DNA of 64,000 nucleotides from Melittangium boletus DSM 14713 (lineage in GTDB: Bacteria > Myxococcota > Myxococcia > Myxococcales > Myxococcaceae), in assembly GCF_002305855.1 (NCBI RefSeq), contig NZ_CP022163.1, positions 4,154,292 to 4,218,291 on the forward strand, written 5' to 3'. Every line of letters begins with the position of its first letter. Within the stretch, counting starts at the first letter, position 1. Shown here one piece after another: positions 1 through 8,550 of the stretch. The notes under the pieces are model-generated. The model saw nothing but the letters and a program-made list of their open reading frames with translations, did not search any database and was not told the DNA's origin. A program made the position numbers and the translations under genes.

Positions 1-1050
1 CTGGGCGGCAGCGTGGGCACGCCCGAGGGAGGCCTCTCCGCGGAGGTCGTCGAGGTGCGCTCTTTCGATGAGGTGGCGGCGCTGGGCGACAAGGTGAAGG
101 GCAAGGTGGTCTTCTTCAACCACGACATGGCGCAGGCGCAGGACTATGGCCGCGCGGCGGGGTTGCGCACGCGGGGCGCGTCGGTGGCGGCGAAGGCGGG
201 GGCGGTGGGCATGCTCATCCGCTCGCTGGCCACCGCGTCGCTGCGCACGCCGCACACCGGGGCCATGCGCTACGACGAGGGCGTGCCGGAGATTCCGGCC
301 GCGGCCGTGTCGGTGGAGGACGCGGAGCTCCTGCACCGCCTGATCGCGGGAGGCCCGGTGAAGGTGGAGCTGAGGCTCACGTGCAAGAGCCTGCCGGACG
401 CGGACTCCTTCAACGTGGTGGCCGAGGTGAAGGGCCGCGAGAAGCCGCGCGAGGTGGTGCTCCTGGGCGCGCACCTGGACTCGTGGGACGTGGGCACGGG
501 CGCGCACGATGACGGCGCGGGCGTGACCATGGTGATGGAGACGGCGCGGCTGCTCGCGCGGCTGGAGCGGGCCCCCCGGCGCACGGTGCGCGTGGTGCTC
601 TTCATGAACGAGGAGAACGGTCTGCGCGGCGGCCTCGCCTATGCCTCGGCGCACGCGGCGGAGCTGGGCGAGCACGTGGCGGCGCTGGAGATGGACAGCG
701 GAGGCGGGCGGCCCCTGGGCGTCGTCCTGCGCGCGGGCGCGGGGGGGGATGCGCTCCTCAAGCCGTGGATGCAGCCGCTCGCCGCCCTGGGGGCGAATGC
801 GCTCCTGCCGGGCGATGCGGGAGGCGCGGACATCTCGCCGCTCGTGCCCGCGCGGGTGCCCTTCGTGGGCGTGCGCGTGGACGCGAGCCGCTACTTCGAC
901 GTGCACCATTCGGAGGCGGACACGCTGGACAAGGTGGACCCCAAGGACCTGGCGCACAGCACGGCGGCGCTGGCATGGGTGAGCTACGTGCTGGCCGAGA
1001 TGCCCGGGGTGCTGCCCCGTCCCGAGGCCCCCGCGAGCCCCCGTCCATGA
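1..1050 (+). CDS. M28 family zinc metallopeptidase, 5' end missing
   Basis: The reading frame is open at the first base of the window, so the true start and any signal peptide lie upstream. What remains is a PA-like insert (about residues 20-115 counted from the GTG at 13) followed by an M28 catalytic domain. The di-zinc ligands are visible: GAHLDSWD (His), AHDDGAG (bridging Asp), MNEENG (catalytic Glu and Glu ligand), and a distal HHSEADTLD (His). This is the pattern of carboxypeptidase Q/aminopeptidase Y relatives, which remove residues from peptides and are usually exported. The exact substrate cannot be told. The stop codon overlaps the start of the next gene (ATGA), so the two are probably translationally coupled. 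Confidence 0.9.
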   Translation: MGGSVGTPEGGLSAEVVEVRSFDEVAALGDKVKGKVVFFNHDMAQAQDYGRAAGLRTRGASVAAKAGAVGMLIRSLATASLRTPHTGAMRYDEGVPEIPAAAVSVEDAELLHRLIAGGPVKVELRLTCKSLPDADSFNVVAEVKGREKPREVVLLGAHLDSWDVGTGAHDDGAGVTMVMETARLLARLERAPRRTVRVVLFMNEENGLRGGLAYASAHAAELGEHVAALEMDSGGGRPLGVVLRAGAGGDALLKPWMQPLAALGANALLPGDAGGADISPLVPARVPFVGVRVDASRYFDVHHSEADTLDKVDPKDLAHSTAALAWVSYVLAEMPGVLPRPEAPASPRP

Positions 1051-1421
1051 GCGATCATCCCGAGCTGGAGAAGCAGCGTGGCTCGCGCAAGGGGCGCCTG
1101 GCGCCGGAGCGGCGCGAGGAGTTGATCGCGGCGTTCCAGGAGGTGCGCGAGCGGGTCCAGGCCGCCGGGCCGGAGGAGCCGAGTCCCGTGTTGTCGCAGG
1201 GCTGGGTGGATCGGCGGCGGCTGGTGCTGGTGGACCTGATTCTCACGCTCTGCGAGGAAGTGATGCGGGGCGAGACGCTGGGCGCGCGCGAGCTGGCCGA
1301 GCGGCTGCATCCGGTGCTGACGGCGGCGCAAGAGCTGGCGCCGGGCTATTCGCTGGGGAAGGCGGCGGCGCTGGTGTTGGCGGCCCTGGAGGAGGGTGAA
1401 CCGGGGCTGGAGGTGGATTGA
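1047..1421 (+). CDS. Small hypothetical cytoplasmic protein
   Basis: A 124-residue protein with no signal peptide or membrane segment. I do not recognise the family. It is rich in Arg, Glu and Leu and looks wholly helical; the N-terminal third is strongly charged and the rest forms amphipathic helices. Its ATG overlaps the stop of the peptidase gene (ATGA), which supports both the start and co-expression. It is followed after 38 bp by the glycosyltransferase gene, so it may be the last gene of the peptidase operon. Codon use is typical of the window, so I take it as real, but no function can be assigned. Confidence 0.65.
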   Translation: MSDHPELEKQRGSRKGRLAPERREELIAAFQEVRERVQAAGPEEPSPVLSQGWVDRRRLVLVDLILTLCEEVMRGETLGARELAERLHPVLTAAQELAPGYSLGKAAALVLAALEEGEPGLEVD

Positions 1422-1459
1422 AGTCCCGCCTATCCTCCGGGGGTCTCAGGGGAGGACGC

Positions 1460-2245
1460 ATGGCGACACAGGCGGGTGGCCGGACCGAACGGGCGCGTGA
1501 CTTCATGGCGCTGATGGACCGGCTGCGAATCGTCGAGGACGAGGCGGCGGAAGACGCGCTGCTCGATGAACTCACCCGGCCGGGCAAGCCGCTCATCCTG
1601 TCCTTCGTCAACGCGCACGCGGTGAACCTGGGGTGGAAGCAGCCAGGCATGTTGGATGGGCTGATGCGCTCGGATGTGCTGTTGCGCGACGGCATCGGGG
1701 TGAAGCTGGGCCTGCGGGCCTTCCACCGCCGGTACGGGCTGAACATGAATGGCACGGACTTCATCCCTCGCATCGCGCGCGCGTACGCGGGCAAGCGCGT
1801 GGCGCTCTTCGGCACGCGCTCGCCGTGGTTGGACAACGCGCGGCGCACGCTGGAGGGGTGGGGGCTCATCGTCGTGGCCTGTCACGAGGGGTTCGATCCG
1901 CCCGAGACGTACCTGCGGCTGGCCACCGAGACGAAGCCGGACCTCATCCTCATGGCCATGGGCATGCCCAAGCAGGAGGAGGTGTCGGTGAAGTTGCGCG
2001 AGGCGCTGTCGCATCCGGTGCTCATCGTCAACGGAGGCGCGGTGCTCGATTACATCGGGGGCAAGGTGCCGCGCGCGCCCCGGTTGATGCGGCAGACGGG
2101 GATGGAGTGGTTGTTCCGTCTGGCGGTGGAGCCCAAGCGGCTCTTCGGCCGGTACGTGGTGGGCATCCCCGTCTACTTCGCGCACGTGGCCGAGGTTCGT
2201 TGGAGCCGCGATGGCCGAGCGGCGAGCGGGCAAGCGAAGCCTTGA
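1460..2245 (+). CDS. epsA: WecG/TagA/CpsF family glycosyltransferase (EpsA-like)
   Basis: A 261-residue GT26 enzyme. This family transfers N-acetylmannosamine or a related sugar onto a lipid-linked sugar in polysaccharide and teichoic acid synthesis. Family signatures include VNAHAVNLGW near the N-terminus, LLRDGIGVKLG, NGTDFIPRI, VALFGTRSPWLDNA, and LMAMGMPKQEE followed by VNGGAVLDYIGGKVPRAP. I chose the ATG at 1460 because GGGGAGGA precedes it at a normal distance; an in-frame TTG at 1418 has no such site. The length fits the family. The symbol follows my memory of a WecG-like EpsA at the edge of the M. xanthus eps locus and is inferred. It faces away from the main eps operon. Confidence 0.88.
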   Translation: MATQAGGRTERARDFMALMDRLRIVEDEAAEDALLDELTRPGKPLILSFVNAHAVNLGWKQPGMLDGLMRSDVLLRDGIGVKLGLRAFHRRYGLNMNGTDFIPRIARAYAGKRVALFGTRSPWLDNARRTLEGWGLIVVACHEGFDPPETYLRLATETKPDLILMAMGMPKQEEVSVKLREALSHPVLIVNGGAVLDYIGGKVPRAPRLMRQTGMEWLFRLAVEPKRLFGRYVVGIPVYFAHVAEVRWSRDGRAASGQAKP

Positions 2246-2317
2246 TGGCTGTTATTCAAGGCGCGTGGGGGGCCTCTTGTCGGTCTTGGGGAATTCTGCG
2301 TTGCTAGTGCGTTGAAC

Positions 2318-3445
2318 ATGGATTCCGCCAAAGCCGCCCATCAGGCCTTCCTTCGTACCAAGACCTTTGGAGCCCTGGATGGGCTCCGGGCCCTCGCCAT
2401 CCTCGCCGTGGTGCTCTACCACGTGCTCGAGGCGCGCGAGGGGCTCGTGGGCCGCTTCTACCTGAGCGTCTCGCTGTTCTTCGCCATCAGCGGATTCCTC
2501 ATCACCACGCTGCTGCTGCGCGAGCGCGACACCACGGGCACCATCTCGCTCAAGGGCTTCTACGCGCGGCGCTCGCTGCGCATCTTCCCGCTCTACTACG
2601 CGGTCTGCGCGCTCTACATCGTGCTGGTGTTCTTCCTCGAGCACGACGTGGCGGTGCGAGGGGCCTTCTTCGACAACGTGCGCTACTACCTCACGTACAC
2701 GTCGAACTGGTTCATCAAGCTGGATGAAGGCCGCATCATCTTCTACTTCGCCTGGAGCATGGCCACCGAGGAGCAGTTCTATCTGATGTGGCCCTTCGTG
2801 GTGCGCTACTTCAAGGGCACGTGGGGGCCGGTGGTGTTCATGTCGGGACTGCTCGCGCTGGGCCTGTTCGCCGGCTGGGGCGTGAGCTCGGGCTTCCTCG
2901 ACACGCGGCACCTGTGGGTGCGCATCCTCTCCAGCATCTCCATCTCCATCTGCATGGGGTGCCTGTCGGCGTACCTGACGCACTTCGAGCGGCCCTTCGT
3001 GTGGACGTGGAAGGTGCTCGGACAGGTGTGGAGCGCGCCGGTGCTCGTGGCGCTGGTGACCGCCGCCGTCTGGAACCACGACACGCCCCTGTGGCTGTCC
3101 TCGCTGCTGCTCACGTTGATGGTGGTGGCCATGTGCATCCGGCCCCACCACGTGTTCGCGCCCCTCGTGGACCACAAGTGGCTGCGCTACATGGGCTCCA
3201 TCACGTACGGCATCTATCTGCTGCACATGATCTCGCTCAACATCGTGCGCCGCGTGGTGCCGCACAACCTGGCGCTCTACTACGTGCTGACGATCGCCCT
3301 GAGCATGGTGCTGGCGACCATCAGCTTCCGCTACTTCGAGAAGCCCTTCCTCAAGCTCAAGAACCGCTTCGACTGGCGCGACCAGAAGAAGCCGCAGCCG
3401 GCCGTGGTGCCCCCGGTGGCGAACACCCCGGCCAACCCCGGCTAG
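2318..3445 (+). CDS. Acyltransferase 3 family integral membrane protein
   Basis: A 375-residue protein with about ten transmembrane helices, matching the acyltransferase-3 (OafA/NodX-like) family that O-acetylates or O-acylates cell-surface sugars. The N-terminal DGLRALAILAVVLYHV carries the conserved catalytic-type His, and SLFFAISGFLITTLLLRE and GFYARRSLRIFPLYY follow as expected. The C-terminal tail is proline-rich and probably cytoplasmic. The start at 2318 is preferred over a TTG six bases upstream. It is the first of three genes on the plus strand facing the GH44 gene. Its place next to the exopolysaccharide locus suggests it decorates that polymer, which is an inference. Confidence 0.9.
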   Translation: MDSAKAAHQAFLRTKTFGALDGLRALAILAVVLYHVLEAREGLVGRFYLSVSLFFAISGFLITTLLLRERDTTGTISLKGFYARRSLRIFPLYYAVCALYIVLVFFLEHDVAVRGAFFDNVRYYLTYTSNWFIKLDEGRIIFYFAWSMATEEQFYLMWPFVVRYFKGTWGPVVFMSGLLALGLFAGWGVSSGFLDTRHLWVRILSSISISICMGCLSAYLTHFERPFVWTWKVLGQVWSAPVLVALVTAAVWNHDTPLWLSSLLLTLMVVAMCIRPHHVFAPLVDHKWLRYMGSITYGIYLLHMISLNIVRRVVPHNLALYYVLTIALSMVLATISFRYFEKPFLKLKNRFDWRDQKKPQPAVVPPVANTPANPG

Positions 3446-3468
3446 CGCCGTACAGGAGACAGACTGTC

Positions 3469-4749
3469 ATGAACACCCCCGCGCGTCCCCCCATCCTGCT
3501 GACGATGGCCGATTACTACGGCACGCTGGCCGCGGCGCGCAGTCTGGGCCGGCTCGGCATCCCCATCACCATGGCCGAATCCAAGCTGCTCGCGCCCGCG
3601 CGGTGGAGCCGCTACGTGACGCGCCGGGTGGAGTGTCCGGACGTGGGCGACTCGGACGCCTTCCTGGAGTGGCTCTTGCGCTTCGGCGCGAAGAACCCCG
3701 GCCACGTGCTCTACCCCACGAGCGATGACATGGCGTGGCTCTTCGCCCTGCACAAGGACGAGCTCGCGCCCCACTTCCGGATGTACCAGCCGGGGGTGGA
3801 CGCCATCTACGGCCTGCTCAACAAGCAGCGGCTGCACGACCTGTGCAAGGACGTGGGGCTGGATGTGCCGGAGACGTGGTTTCCGGAGAACGAGGCGGAC
3901 CTGGAGCGCGTGGCGGCCGAGGCGCGCTTCCCCGTGCTGCTCAAGCCGCAGACGCAGATCCTCTTCGAGAGTCATGTGAAGGGCTCGCAGGTGGAGCGCG
4001 CGAGTGAGCTGTTGCCGCGCCACCGCGAGTTCCTGGAGCGCAACCGCTACGGGCGCAAGCTGCTGGCGTACGACGCGCGGGCGAACCGGCCCATGGTGCA
4101 GGCCTTCTATCCGGAGGCGGCGCAGAACATCTTCAGCATGAGCGGCTTCGTGGACCGCTCGGGCGAGTGGTTCGTGGCGCGCGGGGCGCTCAAGGTGTTG
4201 CAGCGGCCGCGCAAGCTGGGCATCGGCCTGTGCTTCGAGGAGGTGCCGGTGGACACGGAGCTGGCGGAGAAGGTGCGCCAGCTGTGCAAGAAGCTCGGCT
4301 ATTTCGGCACCTTCGAGGTGGAGTTCATCCGCGCGGGAGGCCGGCAGCTGCTCATCGACTTCAACCCCCGCTTCTACAGCCAGATGGGCTTCGACATCGC
4401 GCGGGGCATGCCGCTGCCGCTCTTCGTGTACGAGGCGGCGAGTGGCCACGAGGACCGGTTGGGAGAGGTGGCGCGCGCGGCGCTCGAGTGGAAGGGCGCG
4501 GGCCAGTACATCTACTGCCATCGGGGCATCTTCGAGCTGCTCCTGCGCGCGCAGGGGCTCTCGGGCCGGCTGTCCTCGAACGAGGTGACGCACTGGCGCG
4601 AGTGGTACGCGCGCAACCGCGAGCGCGCCGTGGATGCCGTCATCGACACGGGGGACTGGGTCCCGTGGATGGTGGATGTGGCCATGCACCTGCGCTCCTA
4701 CGCGCGCCACCCGCGGGGCTTCATCCGCACCATGGTGCTCGACCGGTAG
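3469..4749 (+). CDS. ATP-grasp superfamily carboxylate-amine/thiol ligase
   Basis: A 426-residue protein related to the CarB-like ATP-grasp ligases often found in polysaccharide clusters. The N-terminal pre-ATP-grasp Rossmann part starts with PPILLTMADYYGTLAAARSL. Nucleotide-binding features follow (FPVLLKPQTQ), and the metal-binding signature near the C-terminal end of the fold is GTFEVEFIRAGG followed by LLIDFNPRFYSQ, with Glu and Asn in the expected places. No membrane segment is seen. The start has AGGAGA ten bases upstream; that site lies next to a small palindrome (GACAGACTGTC) that could hide it. Substrate unknown; it may join an amino acid or polyamine to a sugar acid. Confidence 0.87.
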   Translation: MNTPARPPILLTMADYYGTLAAARSLGRLGIPITMAESKLLAPARWSRYVTRRVECPDVGDSDAFLEWLLRFGAKNPGHVLYPTSDDMAWLFALHKDELAPHFRMYQPGVDAIYGLLNKQRLHDLCKDVGLDVPETWFPENEADLERVAAEARFPVLLKPQTQILFESHVKGSQVERASELLPRHREFLERNRYGRKLLAYDARANRPMVQAFYPEAAQNIFSMSGFVDRSGEWFVARGALKVLQRPRKLGIGLCFEEVPVDTELAEKVRQLCKKLGYFGTFEVEFIRAGGRQLLIDFNPRFYSQMGFDIARGMPLPLFVYEAASGHEDRLGEVARAALEWKGAGQYIYCHRGIFELLLRAQGLSGRLSSNEVTHWREWYARNRERAVDAVIDTGDWVPWMVDVAMHLRSYARHPRGFIRTMVLDR

Positions 4750-4922
4750 GGCGGGTCGGCCCGGATGTCACGGGCGTGTCATGGAAGGGGCCAAGGGACC
4801 GGGCGGATGCATCGCCGGCCTCTGGATACCCGGTTCTTTCCTGTATGCTGGGAGACAATCGCTCACCCCTCCCGGTGGCCCCGCCCCCGCGGGACGTCGG
4901 CCTGGCTTCCTTTGGAAGGCGC

Positions 4923-5807
4923 ATGACCCTGTTCCGGTACCCTGAGGATCGAATCCCCGTCCTGCTGTTCGCGACCGTGTTCGCGCTGGACCTGTCGGTG
5001 TACTTCCTGGCGAGCAACTGGTGGCTGCCCATCCTGTGGTTCGGCCTGTGGATCATCCCCAAGGGGTGGATCAGCTCGTGGAACCACCACCACCAGCACC
5101 TGCCCATGTTCAAGCACGCGCTGCCCAACCGGCTGCTGGAGATCGTCTTCGGTTTCCAGACGGGCGTCACGTCGCACGCGTGGTTCCTGCACCACGTGGT
5201 GGGCCACCACCGCAACTACCTGGACCAGGAGAAGGATGAGTCCACGTGGAAGCGGCCGGACGGGACGACGATGGGGGAGCTGGAGTACTCGCTCAAGACG
5301 GCGCTCACCGCCTATCCGCGGGCCCTGAAGGTGGGCCTGGAGCAGCCCCAGCACCGCAAGGCGTTGCGCGTCTTCGTGGGCATGGCGCTCTTGCAGGTGG
5401 TGCTGCTCGGCGCGCTGTTCTGGCACAACTGGTACAACGCCCTCTTCGTCTTCCTGCTGCCCATGGCGGTGTCGCTCTACGTGACGGCGTGGGCCACCTA
5501 CTTCCACCACGTGGGCCTGGAGACGAAGGACCACAACGAGGCCTCGTACAACATCCTGCACAAGGGCTACAACCTGATGACGGGCAACCTCGGCTACCAC
5601 ACCGCGCACCACTCGAAGCATGGGTTGCACTGGTCGAAGCTGCCGGAGTTGCACGCGCAGCTCGCGCGCCACATCCCCGCCAACCTCTACCGCGAGCCGG
5701 GCATCCCCTTCGTGTGGAGCGGTTCGGAGGCCAAGCTGGAGCTGACCCCCGAGCAGGTGGAAGCGCTCGCGGCCACGGCGGCCGCGCCGAAGCGGGCGGC
5801 GGCCTGA
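4923..5807 (+). CDS. Membrane fatty-acid desaturase/hydroxylase
   Basis: A 294-residue integral membrane di-iron enzyme. The three histidine clusters are plain: SSWNHHHQHLPMFKH, LHHVVGHHRNYLD and, near the C-terminus, GYHTAHHSKHG, which together ligate the two irons. Four hydrophobic segments, in two hairpins, separate them. The start at 4923 follows GGAAGG at good spacing. The last 35 residues are a charged, alanine-rich tail. It is transcribed after the ATP-grasp gene, 173 bp apart, and converges on the GH44 gene. It could modify membrane lipids or a lipid part of a surface polymer. Sterol or carotenoid desaturation cannot be excluded. Confidence 0.88.
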   Translation: MTLFRYPEDRIPVLLFATVFALDLSVYFLASNWWLPILWFGLWIIPKGWISSWNHHHQHLPMFKHALPNRLLEIVFGFQTGVTSHAWFLHHVVGHHRNYLDQEKDESTWKRPDGTTMGELEYSLKTALTAYPRALKVGLEQPQHRKALRVFVGMALLQVVLLGALFWHNWYNALFVFLLPMAVSLYVTAWATYFHHVGLETKDHNEASYNILHKGYNLMTGNLGYHTAHHSKHGLHWSKLPELHAQLARHIPANLYREPGIPFVWSGSEAKLELTPEQVEALAATAAAPKRAAA

Positions 5808-5826
5808 GGCAGGCGGAGCGGGGACT

Positions 5827-8550
5827 TCACGGCCGGGTGAGCGTGAGGTCCAGCACCGTCATGGACCAGGGGGACAGCACCGTCTGCACGGTGCTGCCCG
5901 ACTGGAGCAGGGACGGATTCGCGGCGAAGCCAGACGCGTCACCGCGGTAGGTGTAGAGCTTCGCGCTGGCCACGTCGCCGCAGCCCTTGAGCTCCACCTG
6001 GGTGTTGCGTGCCGTGTCCGGCGACAGGTTGAGCGCCACGGCGACCATGTGCCGGCCGTCGTCGCTGCGCGAGGCGAACAGCGACTGCTCGCGGGTGTCC
6101 GCCTCCTTGTCGAAGCGGCTGGGCACGTAGGTGTCCAGGAAGCGCCCGCCCTTGCCGTCGAAGTTGCGGAAGGCGCGGAAGGCCCAGAAGGTGGGGCTGC
6201 GGAAGGGCGGGTAGGTGAAGAGGAACGCCGAGGTGAGGCCCTGCTCGGCGAAGCGCCCGAGCGCCTCGGCCTGCGCGAGTCCACCGCTCATGTGCCCCGT
6301 GGCGCCGAAGTTGTACTCGCCCAGGGAGAGGCCCAGGCCCGGGTAGTTCTCCGCCACCCAGCGCTTCATGCGGGGGATGAGCTCCACCGTGTCGTCGATC
6401 CACGACTCGTCGCGGTACTTGGGATCCCACAGCGCGCGCACGGAGCGGATGCGCCGCTCGGACGTGTCCGCGTCGGTGGCGCCGCGCTCCTCGAAGCCGA
6501 TGCCTTCTCCCTGCGGGTAGAAGTGCAGATCGAACACGTCGAGGATGCGGGTGCCCGTCTGTTGCTCGTGCTCGCGCAGCTTCTTGAGGTACCAGGCCGA
6601 GAGCGGCACGTTGCCGTGCGCCTTGCGATCCTTCTTGTTGCCGCCCGGGGCGATGTCCGCGGCGGAGGAGAAGTAGTTGGGCCAGCCCCACTCGGCGGGG
6701 CCCGCGATGACGGCGTCTGGATCCGCCTGGCGCACGGCGGTGCCGTAGGCGATGGTGCGCTCGAGCAGCTCGTCATAGGTGACGGGCTCCGGGTGCACGT
6801 CGCGGTGCGTGGTGTTCCAGAGCATCGGCTCGTTGTCGAGGATGTACATCTGCACGCTGCGTCCGCGCTTCTTGTCCTTCTCGCGCAGGGTGCGCACCCA
6901 CTCGTTGATGAAGGCGGGAGGCGCTTCCACGCTGGTGAGGGTGGGCACGGGCGGCGGCAGCGCGTCTCCCCCGGCGGCGATGCCGTTGCCGGCCTCCTTC
7001 ACGTCGGGATCCATCTTCTGCTGGGAGCCGAAGAGGGAGCGGGGGAAGCTGGTGGAGGTGGCGTCCTTGGCCACCCAGCCGAGCATGGGCACGGTGAGGG
7101 CGGACTGGACGCCCTTCTGCAGGTTCGTCTGGAGGAAGGTGTCGGCGGTGTACTGGGGCGTGGTGCCGAGGATGATGTTGCGAAAGAAGTAGTCGTTGGC
7201 CGTGTTCCAGACGTTGCCAATCTTCCAGTTGTAACGGGAGGTGGGGTTGCCGCCCCAGCGGCGCGCGGTGGCGCCCAGCTCCCACTGGTGGGTGTCCTTC
7301 TGCTCGCGCAGGTTGTTGAAGGCGATGCCGTAGATGAGTGGGCTGATGGCATGGCCGGGCGCGGTGCAGTCCACCACCACGCGCGAGCTCTTGGCGTTGC
7401 CGATGGGCAGACGGCCTCCGCCCACGCTGACGGCGGTCTGGGGCGGCGGCTCGGGAGGCGGCGCGTCCGGCGTCATCAACCGGGCGAAGCCCACCTGGTT
7501 GAACTCCACCCAGTCCGCGCCCACTTCCTTGTAGGCGCGCAGCACCACCTGGTTGAAGGCCTGCTTCTTCGGGTTGAGCTCGTCCATGGGGACGAACACC
7601 TGCGTCCAGTCGCCCTCGCGCTGGGTGACGTATGCGTTGGACAGCTTCACGCGCGGAAAGAGCGTTTCGCCGCTGGAGTCCAGCCGCACCTCGAGGAAGT
7701 CCCCGAAGCCCGCGGGGGCGTGGTAGCGCAGCGTCAGTCCGCCATATTCCGTCCCCAGGTCCTTCTTGTAGAGCGCCCACCCTCCCATCTTGGCCAGACG
7801 CAGCTTCGCCTGGGTCTCGTCCTTGAGCTCGCGCTCGGCCCAGCCGCGATCCTCCCACCCCGGGCGCAAGCCATTGTCATACGCCAGCTCCACGGGCACG
7901 ACGGTGGGCCGGGGCGCCGCCTCGGCGCTGGCCTGGGCCGTGGACGGTTCGGAGGCCCCCGTGCCCTCGACGAGCGTCATGCCGCCGGGGGCGGTGAGGC
8001 CCAGTTGATCCACCTCCACCCAGTCGGTGCCCACCGGCTTGTAGGCGCGCAGCACGAGCCGGGTGAAGGGCAACTGCTGGGGATTGAGCTTGTCGAAGGG
8101 GACGAAGATCTGCACCCAGCCCTGCTCTCGGCGCGCCACGTGGCTCGCGTCCACGCGCACGCGGGGGAAGAGCGTCTCGCCCTCCGAGTCGAGCCGCACC
8201 TCGAGGAAGTCGCCGTAGCCCTCGGGGGCGCGATAGCGCAGCGCGAGTCCGCCGAAGTCGCCCTGGATGCCCGTCTTGCGCAGCATCCAGCCGCCCATGT
8301 TGGACAGGCGCAGCTTCGCCGGGCCGGGCTCCTTCAACTCCCGGACGCTCCACCCCTCGTCCGTCCAGCCTTCCTGGAGGGTCGAGGCGAAGGCCACCTC
8401 GGTGAGCGCGGGGATGTCATAGACACCGCCCGGCGCCGGCGCCGAGGTCGTGGCCGCCTGGGACTCGCCGCGGCTGCAGGACTTGCACGAGATGAGCGGA
8501 ATCGTGCCCAGGCTGAGGCCGGCCCACAGGGCCACGGAGGCCTTGCGCAT
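5827..8550 (-). CDS. epsB: GH44 family endoglucanase-like lipoprotein with duplicated N-terminal domain (EpsB-like)
   Basis: A 907-residue predicted lipoprotein. The signal peptide ends in PLISC, with Cys22 as lipid anchor. Two homologous domains of about 135 residues follow (52-186 and 222-356), sharing GDFLEVRLDS and ETLFPRV, and look like beta-sandwich carbohydrate-binding domains. The catalytic GH44 barrel runs from about 389; its acid/base is Glu574 in LDNEPMLWN and its nucleophile Glu745 in SLGEYNFG. GH44 enzymes cut beta-1,4-glucans and xyloglucans with retention. The start overlaps the stop of the upstream gene (TGATG), so it is the last gene of the eps operon. It may trim or release the locus's own exopolysaccharide. 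The symbol follows the glycosyl hydrolase EpsB of M. xanthus by inference. Confidence 0.9.
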   Translation of the reverse strand: MRKASVALWAGLSLGTIPLISCKSCSRGESQAATTSAPAPGGVYDIPALTEVAFASTLQEGWTDEGWSVRELKEPGPAKLRLSNMGGWMLRKTGIQGDFGGLALRYRAPEGYGDFLEVRLDSEGETLFPRVRVDASHVARREQGWVQIFVPFDKLNPQQLPFTRLVLRAYKPVGTDWVEVDQLGLTAPGGMTLVEGTGASEPSTAQASAEAAPRPTVVPVELAYDNGLRPGWEDRGWAERELKDETQAKLRLAKMGGWALYKKDLGTEYGGLTLRYHAPAGFGDFLEVRLDSSGETLFPRVKLSNAYVTQREGDWTQVFVPMDELNPKKQAFNQVVLRAYKEVGADWVEFNQVGFARLMTPDAPPPEPPPQTAVSVGGGRLPIGNAKSSRVVVDCTAPGHAISPLIYGIAFNNLREQKDTHQWELGATARRWGGNPTSRYNWKIGNVWNTANDYFFRNIILGTTPQYTADTFLQTNLQKGVQSALTVPMLGWVAKDATSTSFPRSLFGSQQKMDPDVKEAGNGIAAGGDALPPPVPTLTSVEAPPAFINEWVRTLREKDKKRGRSVQMYILDNEPMLWNTTHRDVHPEPVTYDELLERTIAYGTAVRQADPDAVIAGPAEWGWPNYFSSAADIAPGGNKKDRKAHGNVPLSAWYLKKLREHEQQTGTRILDVFDLHFYPQGEGIGFEERGATDADTSERRIRSVRALWDPKYRDESWIDDTVELIPRMKRWVAENYPGLGLSLGEYNFGATGHMSGGLAQAEALGRFAEQGLTSAFLFTYPPFRSPTFWAFRAFRNFDGKGGRFLDTYVPSRFDKEADTREQSLFASRSDDGRHMVAVALNLSPDTARNTQVELKGCGDVASAKLYTYRGDASGFAANPSLLQSGSTVQTVLSPWSMTVLDLTLTRP
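7483..7887 (-). repeat. Second copy of the duplicated domain in the GH44 gene
   Basis: Encodes residues 222-356 of the GH44 lipoprotein. It aligns without gaps with residues 52-186, an exact offset of 170 residues, including MGGW, LRY-APxGxGDFLEVRLDS, ETLFPRV and LNPxxxxFxxxVLRAYK. The two DNA stretches are visibly similar, so this is an internal duplication. Confidence 0.9.
7993..8397 (-). repeat. First copy of the duplicated domain in the GH44 gene
   Basis: Encodes residues 52-186 of the GH44 lipoprotein, the partner of the copy at 7483-7887. The linker between the copies (about residues 187-221) is Ala/Ser/Pro-rich. Confidence 0.9.
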
